The translations under genes and the position numbers were made by a program. A stretch of 64,000 nt of DNA from Schistocephalus solidus (Eukaryota; Platyhelminthes; Cestoda; Diphyllobothriidea; Diphyllobothriidae), in the NCBI GenBank assembly GCA_017591395.1, contig WEDG01000857.1, forward strand, positions 145,541 to 209,540, read 5' to 3'. The notes under the pieces are model-generated. The model searched no databases. It was not told where the DNA came from and was given only the letters and a program-made list of their open reading frames with translations. This document shows, piece by piece, positions 32,240 to 41,847 of this stretch (positions are counted from its first letter, which is position 1; every line of letters begins with the position of its first letter).

Positions 32240-32540
32240 TACTGGCCACTAATTGGCTGCTGAAGGGGCTCGAGAGTGAGACTCGTTGCAGAACGGGACG
32301 AACGAGTTCCGTTTGTGATCGGTGAGCGTTCATCAACGAGAGCAGTCAATAGTACCGCTCTAAACCGGTGAGACGAGCCCGTGTATCAAAAATTAGAGTG
32401 TTGGACTTCTGATCAACAGATCGAGAGTTAGAGCTATGAATGTTGCACCACCTGTGTTGATTATGACGGGCTGACGACAGATAATAAGCCAGAAAGTGCC
32501 ATTCCAGTCTCACTTGTCGTTGCCGACAATATTCATCCGT
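32240..32540 (+). mobile_element. tRNA-derived SINE tail followed by SINE head and body
   Basis: GGGGCTCGAGAGTGAGACTC and GAACGGGACGAACGAGTTCC (tail), then GATCGGTGAGCGTTCATC. About 50 bp on follow GTTGGACTTCTGATCAACAG and GATCGAGAGTTAGAGC (head with a damaged B box), then CACCTGTGTTGATTATGACG and GCCAGAAAGTGCCATTCC. The tail-head order equals that at 14.5-14.8 kb. Confidence 0.72.
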
Positions 32541-32815
32541 CTAGACCATAGCGAAGCCGTCTTCATTGAAGGCAGAATTGGCGCACTCGACAAGGCACGG
32601 AATCAACTGCACAGCATTGGCTGCACTTGAGATGTTCAGTGAGGGCTTAAATAAAGTCATTATCCATATTCCAAAGTACTTCTGTGTGACCATTTCCTGC
32701 AGTGGTATGTTACTCAGGTGGTAGAACAGGATGTTCAAAGAGCTAGTTCTGCTGACCCGTTGAATATTGCACTTGTTGACATTGAATGGCAAAATTCAGT
32801 CAGTTAACCATTGCT
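32541..32815 (-). pseudogene. CR1-like reverse transcriptase fragment
   Basis: LPFNVNKCNIQRVSRTSSLN, FYHLSNIPLQEMVTQKYFGI and LFKPSLNISSAANAV match, position by position, LPFNESKCNIIRVGKSNPSN and the following block of the 59-kb CR1. It covers only the region after motif C and is truncated on both sides. Confidence 0.82.
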
Positions 32816-32849
32816 GCAGTCGTTTTATGTTTGTGTGTACGTATTTGGA

Positions 32850-33436
32850 GGCGTAGGGGGGTACCAGTTATGGGTAGCGCCCCACAGATAGCATTTGGTC
32901 GCTCCATTTGTCTCATGCAGGTGGTGAATGCTCCTGTGGCAGCCTCCAACTGGTACCAAACTCTCACCTGTGGCTGCTCATAGCTGGGCTCTAACCAGCG
33001 GCCACACCCCTGGTCAACCATCACGACCGGTGGGCTAAACCAGATGAGCGTATCTGGTGCTGAGTATGCCTCCACACCTGGTATGTCTGTCTCCCGAACT
33101 TCCCACCTCCACCTCTCAAAAATTCCTACTGTTGGCACGACAGCAACCCTGCAGGTAGCCCAGACTACCTCGGATTGCTTTCACACTAAAAAAAACCGTG
33201 ACCCATAGGGGAATTCGGCAGCCATCAGCGATGTCCGAGCAGTCCTATTTAGGGACAGCACTGCTTGTCTCCTCGCGGAGAAAGGGGCTACAGAAGGTGC
33301 CCTACACAGATGTTGGGTAGCACGTCTTCTGCAGCCGGCCACGGCTCGCAGATCACAAAATACGCAGTCGTAAAACTCAAACAAACAACAATACCTCCGT
33401 CCCGATCCCCCTCGCCATACCCTCCAGGCTGCTCGG
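32850..33436 (+). mobile_element. RTE-like element copy C, 5' UTR
   Basis: Collinear with the leader at 4.9-5.47 kb (GGTGAATGCTCCTGTGGC, CCTATTTAGGGACAGCACTG, CTCGGGTGAGTCCACTCACA). The preceding sequence is a CR1 relic and not monomer repeat, so the monomer array is not an obligatory part of this element's 5' end. Confidence 0.82.
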
Positions 33437-33802
33437 GTGAGTCCACTCACACTAGCAGCCTGGAATGTTCGTTCCCTTTTAGACAATCCTAGGAGCAATC
33501 GGCCGGAACGGAGGATGGTGCTAGTCGCTTGGGAACTGGCGCGCTACAAGGTGGACATTGCCTCTCTCAGCGAGACCCGATTCTCTGAGCAGGGTCAGCT
33601 GGAGGTGGGTGCCGGCTGCACCTTCCTCTGGAGCGGCAGGCCAAAAGCAGAGCGACATGACGCTGGTGTCGTCTTTGCCATCCGGAACGACAACGTTGGA
33701 CGTCTGCCCTGCCTGCCGCAGGGTATTAATGATCGCCTAATGAGCTTCCGCCTGCCTCTTTGGGGAGACAAGTTTGCCACCATCATTAGCGTCTATGCCT
33801 AA
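33437..33802 (+). pseudogene. RTE-like copy C, truncated AP-endonuclease
   Basis: SPLTLAAWNVRSLLDNPRSN, VDIASLSETRFSEQGQLEV and VVFAIRNDNVGRL are in one frame for about 120 codons, then the domain stops at ISVYA before the GDFN block. The Asn and Glu catalytic blocks are present; the rest of the endonuclease is deleted. Confidence 0.9.
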
Positions 33803-33985
33803 AATGAAGAGCGGAAGGGGAAACGGCAACGCTGTGATAACCACAGAGGCATCTCGTTGCTCAACTTCGCCGGGAAGATCTTCGTCCGTATACTTCTCAA
33901 TCGTCTGAACTGTTACATAGAGCAGGGACTGTTCCCGAAAAGCTATTATGACTTCCGACGACACCGCGGAACAACTGCATGATCT
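33803..33985 (+). pseudogene. RTE-like copy C, start of reverse transcriptase after internal deletion
   Basis: Immediately after the truncated endonuclease the sequence resumes at AGCGGAAGGGGAAACGGCAA, encoding [33 protein letters not shown] and FRRHRGTT, then ends abruptly against a minus-strand CR1. The whole middle of the polyprotein is absent. The resumption point coincides with the 5' end of copy B at 15329. Confidence 0.88.
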
Positions 33986-33987
33986 TG

Positions 33988-35110
33988 AAATTCTCTCGTG
34001 TCTTGAGGATGCCTCGTTTGAGTAGGTTTTTCCGCGAGGACATTTCTAAACAGTCTCTGTTTTCTCAAATTCTTCTTTGAAAGCCTGTGTCAGTCACCAA
34101 GCCTCAGATTTTCAGCCTCGTCCGGGAAATCGGGTAGTGGTTCCAAAAAGAAATGTGCAATAACTTCCTGAATCCCTCGCAGTCCTCGGCTATATTTCCT
34201 GAAAATTTGATTTCACGTTATTTTTTTTGGATATTGGTCTTCATCTGACCAAGTTGCCATGTCAAAGATTTCTTTCAACTCTGGTAGGCTGGCCAGGCAC
34301 TGAACAGTTGAATATTCCCAGTTAAGTATGACGTGGTCGCTTCAGCCTATAAAAGGTAGGCCTTGCACCTCATGAGTGCTGTCCAGAGATTATGTGAGCA
34401 ACAGGTCCAGACAGTTCGACTGCTGTTCCTGACGCAATCTTGTAGGATACGAGACGTGCAGAGTGAGGAAGGACCTGCACGCCATAACAAATAAACATAG
34501 AGTGGCAAAACTTTCTGGCTCCTCTAACATATGAGCTTCAGCCTGGGAAGAACTTCTCGGAGGTCAGTAGGCGGTGAGAAATTGAAGATAAGGTTAGTCC
34601 GGTACCATTTTAGTGAGTCAGATAGTCTCGCTACAGCATGGGACATTTGCGTTTTTTCTGGCACAAATAGTCAGTCTTTTGCGTATGTGACCTCTCCTCC
34701 TCCTCGGCTCCTCTCCTATCTCTTTGAAATCTTGGAAGTACCAACTCGCGGTCATCCACTTTTCCAGATAACCAGCTTTCTGTCATCCAGGTGGCGTCGG
34801 AAGGGGAGGTCGCGCATGCAGACTTTCAGCTCATCGAACTTAGATGTCGGTGTACACAAATCCGAGTTTCCTGCTATTGGGGGTTTTTTACCGTGAAGCT
34901 TGAGCTCCCAGTTAATACACCAACTGTGCCCTCCTTCAAATTGGTGCCGTCCAACGAGCTAACATGGGACGCTGGATACTCCGTCCTTTGTAAATCACTA
35001 GATTCGTCTCCACAGTTTCTATTCTCCTTTTCAATTTCAGAAATAATTGCTGGCGTTTTATGCTGTCTGTCGCTGTGTAATTCGGTTGACAAAAGACGTC
35101 ATGGTTAGTG
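33988..35110 (-). pseudogene. CR1-like element: N-terminal region and AP-endonuclease
   Basis: On the minus strand an N-terminal segment (ISEIEKENRNCGDESSDLQR, 34874-35092) is followed by SGKVDDRELVLPRFQRDRRG (the segment after the catalytic Glu), and further on PFIG, stop, SDHVILNWEYST (the SDH block, near 34300-34350) and FDMATWSDEDQYPKK. Many stops and frameshifts are present. A reverse transcriptase does not follow: the fragment abuts RTE copy C. Confidence 0.78.
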
Positions 35111-36342
35111 AATTTGATTCGGAACCGTCGTTAAAAATTCTGAATTGTTGTGAACTAAGTGTTGGACTATACAAGTGCGTGGAGCGGAAGCAGTTTTCAT
35201 CGTGTGATAGGCTACAAATTTAGTACTTTCCTCCGGACATGGACGCCGATAACCACGATTTAATACCCAGAACTTGGGAAAGTTGCTGTGATTTTAAAAA
35301 GTAAGTGATTGTTTCTTCTGACAAAGTGTACTTTTGCACAGCCCTCCATTTCCTGCGTTGCTTACTCTAGATGGCAGTTGTGTTCACAGAAAATAACTGA
35401 CGATATATAAATAGGTGCGCCAGGCGACAAAATAAAATTACCTAAAAGTGAATATCAACCCATAAATAGTCGCAAGGATTTATCATATTCAACGGGATAA
35501 TGTACAGTACTTCAGTCGTTTCAATAGCAAAGGTAGTCCATTTTGTATTAGGTGATACCATAGAATATGAAGGTCGCAGATTCTTCAACGCTACATTAAG
35601 TCAACTGTCAATATTCTTTGGTTAAATATTTTTACCAAAAAACATGACGCATAAATTTGTTTGACTTTTGCTTAGCAGCGCGCAGGAGAGTCAAAAAAAC
35701 GAACAGTATTAAAATTCAGGTGAAATGTACATCTCATTCAGATGCGTTTTACTATCGCTCGTTTTTAAATTACCGGCAATCGGAGCACAGGATTCAATTG
35801 ACTGAGACTCCGAGATTAGAATATACACATATTCATAATAAATACTGGCATGTTAAGCTTATGGTCGTCAATGTTCATTTGTGGCCTATTATTGCCACCA
35901 TCACCGCAAGTGAGCGTTTGTGCTTCGCAAGAGAATGACGCTAAAACACGATGTCGAAGTTTCCAGGTTGCAGTGATTCGTGACTTGTATGTCATCAGTA
36001 TGCGTGAAAGGCCTTCTATTCCCAAACATTATTTGCATTCCGTAGCTTATGATCCACTACATGGAGCAGGATTTTACCTTTGATGGCGGTTGCTGGAATT
36101 TTGGAACATGCTGGAAAGGATGCTTTATGGACGAACCTCGCCCAGTGATATAGAATGGCCGCAGCAGAGGAGAACCGCGAAGTTCAATTTCTCTACGCCC
36201 TTAAAATGGTTTCACGATGTCAAACCCTGTGGGCATTAACAGTAGAAAGATTGCCCCAACAATTTATTCAGCGCAACGAACTCCCTCAAGACTTTGGGTT
36301 GAAAGCTGCGAAAATTCCCAATAAAAGGTTCAAAAGACGATT
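35111..36342. other. Mostly unassigned sequence, possible host exon at its start
   Basis: Apart from the candidate first exon at 35239-35300, no supported feature. A second acceptor-like site (TTTGACTTTTGCTTAGCAG) near 35680 precedes a short open stretch. 36155-36370 holds a 71-codon frame without recognisable domain. Confidence 0.3.
35239..35300 (+). CDS. Candidate first coding exon with consensus donor
   Basis: ATG begins MDADNHDLIPRTWESCCDFK and the frame runs directly into a perfect donor, AAAAA|GTAAGTG. Splicing to the acceptor near 35680 would add only about ten codons (NAQESQKNEQY) before a stop. I do not recognise the product. A chance GTAAGT after an ATG is possible, so this is tentative. 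Confidence 0.25.
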
Positions 36343-36385
36343 TGGCGAGTATACGCGCTGCTTTCGATAACTTATCTTCAGGCCA
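36343..36385 (-). ncRNA. Hammerhead-type ribozyme motif at PLE 3' side
   Basis: Minus-strand order: TGGC, CTGAAGA (fits CUGANGA), TAAGTTATC, GAA, AGCA-loop-TACT, C, GCCA. Stem I (TGGC/GCCA) is perfect; A15.1-U16.1 and C17 are present. Stem II is poor and one stem III pair is mismatched. It is homologous to the motif at 41760-41801. Confidence 0.6.
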
Positions 36386-37944
36386 GTACAGTTACAGGGA
36401 AACGTTGGAACGTAGTACAAATTTAAAACATTAAATCGATAATATTCGTCCGTTTGTGTGGGTTGACTGAGAGGTGTGCATAGGGGAAGGATGATAAGAA
36501 ACGGTGTGTTAGGCGGTAGTGAGCGTTTGGTAGAACCGTTCTAGGGGAAGGAGAGGACAGAGATGGCGCGGGGAAATGCATGTAGTTTAACGACCGTTGA
36601 CCAAGCTTAGCGCGGAGCTTGTATGAGGTTCTTCTGTGCGCACAAGACCGGCTTCTTCAACCTTATGGTAGTCGCTTCTGCTGCTGCTAGTAGACGTTGA
36701 TCCAGTGGCTTGGGGTTATTTGGTGAGACCTTATCAATTGCAGGGAAAGATTCGCTGGGGTCCACACTATGCCCGGTGTCAACAATATGTGCAAGGATGA
36801 CACTGTTTATGCTCTTGACTTCCCCTTTTCTCAGTCATGTTGGGAGGTGTTCTCTTATTCTTTTGGATAGGTGCTGACTCGTGTGACCAATATAACCTGC
36901 TCTACAGGAGCAAGTAAATGCACATGGAGGTTGTCTGAGCCGGCAACCTATGCTTACCTTCGCCTCGTAACAGAGGGTTAGTTGAGAATACTATCCGAAG
37001 TCTCACTGCTGGAAACATTAGTTTAACAGCTTGGTTAAGGCGTCTATTCAGGAGTTCATTAGCCACACTCCCTTGAAAGGACACTTTGAGGAATAGAGTT
37101 TTCTTTTCCAGAGTAAACTTGACAGGTTTCACTGGTCTTGTGACAATATGCTTTGTAATAAACCGATCAGGGTATCCGTTCTCTCGAATTAGGTTTTGGA
37201 TCTTCTCAAGCCCCTCCTCGGTACGATCAGCCGAGCAAATTTTTCCAGCCCTTTGCGCTAAGCAAAGGACTAGATTGCGTTTCTGTTGGAGAGGTACAAA
37301 ACTGCTACAGTTCGTATACTAATCAGACCAGGTTTTCTTTCGACAAATGCTCCTTCGGATGCTACCGTCAGGTCTTCTGCTTAGCAGGAAGTGGGTCTGC
37401 TCTTGCCAGCTCCAAGGTGAATTTGATCGACGGCTGTGCTTGGTTTGCAGTATTTGAGAGTGCATCTACATTTCGTTCTTCTGTGACAATTGCCAAGATG
37501 TGGTCAACGTATCGGCCGTAGTGTCTAAGCTTATTGATCTGGTTGCATGGCTGAAATTTCTCCAGCTCACCCATAAAGACATCGGCTAAGAGAGGTCCAA
37601 GTGGCGAGCCCATTAGAATGCCGTCTATTTGTCTGTATAGCTTGTTGCCAAAAATGAAGTGCACATTTAATGTGTACCTCAGTAATAATTCGTTCAGTGC
37701 ATTTATCGGCATTCTTGTTTCTTGCTCACTGATATATAAGAATTCACAGAGGTAATCGAGTGTCTCCGCGACAGGAACGCTTGTAAAAAGTGATGAGACA
37801 TCCAAAGATAGCATCCTCATGCCGTTTTAGTTAAGGTTTTGGACGTCTTCAATAAATTCGAAGGTATCTCCGTAACTACGTGGCGCAAGCTGACGTTCTA
37901 AAGGCTTTAGTTTATCTGCTAACCACTTTGCTATGGCATTATCA
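36386..37944 (-). pseudogene. Penelope-like element: reverse transcriptase and GIY-YIG, 3' part
   Basis: Minus-strand text in order: NAIAKWLADKLKPLERQLAP, MLSLDVSSLFTSVPVAETLD (motif A), NVHFIFGNKLYRQIDGILMG and SPLGPLLADVFMGELEKF (motif B), HYGRYVDHILAIVTEERN (motif C, YVDD changed to YVDH), QPSIKFTLELARAD, RLRIVFSTNPLLRGEG, then the GIY-YIG domain RAGYIGHTSQHLSKRIREHL and KPLDQRLLAAAEATT. The continuous RT frame is 37368-37820; other parts are frameshifted. Loss of the second motif C Asp would abolish polymerisation. A CR1 insertion at 37945 separates it from its own N-terminal part. Confidence 0.92.
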
Positions 37945-39478
37945 GTATCAGTATATTTGAGGGAGATGTAGGTAATTCACCTTTGAATTCCCTATTTGTA
38001 CATGCGAGTTGTGGTATCAAAAAAATAGTATCTCGATATGTTGGCGAGGCCAACATAGTGGAACATAGTTGAAAAAGAGCAGACAAGGAAAAAAAACTCC
38101 CGGTGATATTTAGGAGAAAAAACTGTCGCCCTTTGGGGGGTCCAACAGGGGCATTTCGAGGTCACATGAATCAGCCAGATTCTCCCTTTGCTGATTGAAA
38201 GAGTCCGTTGAGGGATTTCAAAGGCGGAAATATATGTCCAGATCATCCTCGGTCCATTGCAGTTCGAACCAAGGGAGAACGTTCATACACCTCATGGACG
38301 ACGGTCGCCAGGTCCAGCTGATGCGAACACTCACGGTGTCACCAAGGTGTGCAAATAAGTTAAGCAGCGAAGACCTCGAGGACCCCAGCATGGGAATAAT
38401 GGGAGAATGCAAGCCCTCGAACGAAAATAACAAACATAAAAAAATGTTACTCAAATATAGCTAGTAGTATCATAAATGCCTTATTTGCTGACGTCAGACT
38501 TGCAGCTTTCAGTTCGTTGTAGCTCGCACCATTATATCGATCTAACTTTCGCTTAAAAACCTCCAGGGAGTCCGACATAACAATATCCAGAGGAAGACTA
38601 TTCCAAGCTTCGACTACTCTTTTGGAGAAGAAGTACTTCCGAGTGTCTAGCCTTGCTCCAGTCACACGTAATTTGAGAGGATGACCTCTCAAGTTTAGTT
38701 GTTTTTGCTAACTCGAAGAAATCCCCTGGGACGAGACAACAGTCCTGGACGCGTAGTATGCGGAATGTTAGTATCAGGTCCCCCCCGAAGCTGTCTATAG
38801 TGCAAGGGAAAGAGATTGAGACTCGACAGCCGTGTTTCATAAGGCTGTGAGCCATGGCCAAGGACAAGTTTGGTTGCTCGCCATAGAACCTTTTCGAGGA
38901 TGTTGATGTCCTTCGCCGCCCAGGGTCCTCAAGCTTTGGATAGCGGACTCCAACTGTGGCCGCACGAATGTTCCGAAGACTTTAGTGAAGCATTCGGTAG
39001 TGAAGGCTGCAAAAGCTCGTTTAACGAGGTACATAATCGACATGGCTGACTTCGCTACCTATGCGCAATGTAGGGAGGGTTTAAGCGAGGGCGTGATCCA
39101 GACTCAAAGGTCCTTTTGGACATCCACTTCTTTCAATGGAATGCCATTCAGACTGTAAACCGTACGGTTCGAAGGATTGCTTTTCCCGACTCGTATAATG
39201 TTGCAGTTGCTCTCATTAAACGGCAAGAGCCAGTCATTTGACCATTTCTGGAGTCGATTTAAGTTTGCCTGCAAGTTCTCTTCATCAGCCGCAGTTTGAA
39301 TGACGCGCCAAAGTTTGAGATCATCGGCAAACATGGCAATATCGCAGTCCAGTTCGTTGGCACAATCGTTGATGTAGACAATTAACAAAATACGGCCGAG
39401 AACAGAGCCTTGGGGAACACCACTCTCAACCTCAACTTTAGTCGACTGTTTGTCGCTGATATGGACAGTTTTGTGAGC
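37945..39478 (-). pseudogene. 5'-truncated CR1-like element inserted in PLE
   Basis: The minus strand begins within the reverse transcriptase: HISDKQSTKVEVESGVPQGS and VLGRILLIVYINDCANELD (motif B), CDIAMFADDLKLWRVIQTAA (motif C, FADD), LPFNESNCNIIRVGKSNPSN, then frameshifted thumb and RGHPLKLRVTGARLDTRKYF with KRVVEAWNSLPLD. A 3' UTR of about 500 bp ends in a TATACTGATACTGATA microsatellite-like terminus, typical of CR1 3' ends. PLE sequence resumes directly on both sides. No clear target-site duplication is visible. Confidence 0.92.
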
Positions 39479-39650
39479 ATGATAAGGAGAATTTCGCATG
39501 TCAAAATAGGACGAAGTGAAAAGCCTTCTTTGTGTATCTTTGGTAGACTATACAGTAGAGGGATGTGTATGCCTACTGGTTTGAGGCGTTCGAGGTAACG
39601 GTCGCTTAGAAAACCACATGCATGGAGCCTTTTTGAGCAGTCAGTTAATT
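39479..39650 (-). pseudogene. Penelope-like reverse transcriptase, N-terminal part
   Basis: SDRYLERLKPVGIHIPLLYS, LPKIHKEGFSLRPILTC is the PLE finger region (LKP.G...P.LYGLPKIHK....LRPI). It reads into CR1 at 39478 and continues beyond the CR1 at NAIAKWLADKL, showing one element split in two. Confidence 0.88.
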
Positions 39651-39689
39651 ATGCCCCTACTTCACTAATTCTGCCATCGGCTGTTTATG

Positions 39690-39900
39690 TTATGCCTAAA
39701 CGGGCGACGCCGTGGACTAACACAGAACTACGTTAGGGCCCCGCAGGCGTTGTTGGGGATGCCTGCCCAGTATAAAAATGACGCACGCCCTTAGGGGCGG
39801 CTCCGGTCGCGCCAGCCATCCGCGCCGTCTCCATCACATTCCTCTGGTGAACACGGTGGACCTCACCGTATTGGTCGTTGGCAATGCCGTGTGTGGGGAA
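39690..39900 (+). repeat. Diverged monomer, CCTAAACGGGC variant
   Basis: GCCTAAACGGGCGACGCCGT, GGACTAACAC, GCAGGCGTTGTTGGGGATGC, TTAGGGGCGGCTCCGGTCGC and GCCAGCCATCCGCGCC follow the order of the variant at 4.54-4.9 kb; the end block is diverged (GTGGACCTCACCGTATTGG). Confidence 0.68.
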
Positions 39901-40504
39901 GAGAGATAGGATGCGTATTTGTAGTATTTGTCTTGTATCGGTGGCTTTTTAGAATAGCGTGGTTTGCATTTTCCCATTTACACACGCTACGTAAGTACTG
40001 CTGGTGTGGAAGTTGTTTGTTTCTTTGGGTTTTATCGAACAGTTTATATTCGCAACAACTAAGGTCAGTGGTTCCTTAAGATACTCAACGTGAGCTATTT
40101 GCACAGCAACAAGGAGTCCCGAACTTTGGTTTTGTACTAAGGAAATGTCGTCGAAGGATCACTACAGCAATAAAGCTAGATAGAGGGGAATTGCCAAAAT
40201 ATATTAAATAGGTTTATTGATTGGGCACCGCCGCCAAATCAAGAGATATTTGGGACTGGCAAGTAAGCAGAAGGTAGGTATGAACAAAGTGTTTTGTTTT
40301 GTCTACTTTTGCAAACCGTAACAAGGTTCTGTGGTAGGTTCAGTGGGTTTCACAGTGAACCGGTCTCTAGATGTGATTGCCCGACTCTCTTTGAGGTTTT
40401 TGAGATTTGTGTTTGATTTAGGGGACAAGATTTTCACGAGAAACTAATGAGCAAGTTCCTTTAAGCATTTCAGAAGAGGAGGCTGCGATCAATGGAACAA
40501 AAAT
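39901..40504. other. Unassigned sequence
   Basis: No supported feature. Confidence 0.3.
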
Positions 40505-40570
40505 TTTGTAGATCTGGCGTTTCGGATTCTCCTTCGAAGCCCTTATCAGAGAGACAGAGTCATATAAGAG
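40505..40570 (-). ncRNA. Hammerhead-like motif (degenerate)
   Basis: On the minus strand CTGATAA (G8 changed to A), then GGGCTTC-loop-GAATCC (6-bp stem II with one bulge), then GAAAC and GCCAGATC. Flanking text TATATGAC...TCTGTCTCT resembles the motif at 63.66-63.72 kb, so this is a dispersed family. Stem III and I cannot be closed convincingly. Confidence 0.4.
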
Positions 40571-41759
40571 TATTTATAAGACTTAGTTGCCAGACCGCTT
40601 CATGCCTGTCCCAATTGGCAGCTCCCGAATGCATCGCCGATAATTGGACATGCTGTGATAATTGTCCGATCCGCTGGATGTAGCAATATGCAGTTGCCAT
40701 GTGGGTGCTGTCCGATTTTGTGCCTGTTAAAATTATCGCCTCTTACGCTCGTCGCAGGCGGTTGCATGTGATGCGATGGCCCGCAGTCGAGTTGCTGACG
40801 CTCGGATTTCATCGTCCGTGTGAGCTCTTGGGACATTTGGCTCACTGGCACTGACACCAGGAACAGTGGCCATTCGCATGTTCTCCGCGTGACTAATTAC
40901 TTTGCCCAGACAAAATCTCAGCACTGAATATGAAGCTGGGAGGTCATTGTGCTTGTTGATTTATTGAGGACCCGAAAGCCAGGGCTCGAGCAGTTCGCGG
41001 CTCACGCGGTTGTCGCCCCTAGCAAGAATTTCAGCTTCATAAAATTTGAACGTATGGTCGAGTCCCATCGAATGAGCCACGACTTGGAAGCTGACTTCGC
41101 TCCTTCTCGCTGCTTCTGCCTGCTCGGCCATTTGCACCCGGATTAGTCTTCCATGCTAACTATCCTCCCAGCGTCCGATATAGAAAAGGCTACTTCCGAA
41201 TTCCAAAAAACCTGTCAATTGAAGACCAAGGTACTAGGCATTAAATTCACCCGTCACCACGAAGCATCGGTCAGTCAAACAAACCCCATCGTGTTCTTCA
41301 ACGTACTTTTATTCATTTACTCAAATCACATTGATTGACCCAGTGGCGAACGAGATCAATCGATGTACTCATTTTTTACATCCCAGCATCCACTACCACC
41401 CATTAATGGAAGATTGGTAGTCAGACACGTTGTTCAGCCCAAAGTTTTCGTTGAAATAGGGAGCGTTTGAGGTATTTTGGCAACAGCATCATGAGCATGC
41501 TGCCATAGGCAGCCATGACCATCAAAACGAACAAAACGCGGGAAATTAATCCACATCAAACTACTCTTTAAAGGTGCTTCATCCTTCGTAAGAATCCAGA
41601 TCATATTTCCCCGAAGCATTGTACCGAATTGCAGCAGTGATGACACCAAGCTCATTTACTGACTGGAAGCTTCAAGGTCAGCCCTCTAATTCAAAATGAT
41701 GGCAGAGGACCTTAACTTCACAGGCATAACCACACAGAAGTAAGTTTCAGGAGACCCAT
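40571..41759. other. Unassigned sequence
   Basis: Frames of 60-85 codons on both strands show no recognisable domain; no repeats shared with the rest of the window were seen. Confidence 0.3.
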
Positions 41760-41801
41760 TGGCGAGCATATGCGTGCCTTCGACAAATTCTCATCAGGCC
41801 A
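41760..41801 (-). ncRNA. Hammerhead ribozyme with intact catalytic core
   Basis: Minus-strand order: TGGC (stem I), CTGATGA, GAATTTGTC (short stem II: GA/TC with 5-nt loop), GAA, GGCA-CGCATA-TGCT (4-bp stem III closed by G-U), C (cleavage site), GCCA (stem I). Every conserved core base is present and stems I and III pair fully, making a minimal 42-nt type I hammerhead. The weak points are the 2-bp stem II and G-U instead of A-U at 15.1-16.1. Related copies lie at 36343 and 43794, all beside PLE sequence. Confidence 0.72.
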
Positions 41802-41847
41802 GTACATTGGGCACACTAGTCGGCGCCTATCCAAAATAATGAGGCAA
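41802..41847 (+). pseudogene. Penelope-like GIY-YIG domain, first part
   Basis: SGQYIGHTSRRLSKIMR on the plus strand corresponds to RAGYIGHTSQHLSKRIREH of the 36.9-kb PLE and is cut by a CR1 insertion. It begins at the very end of an oppositely oriented hammerhead, so this is an inverted PLE-PLE junction. Confidence 0.82.
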
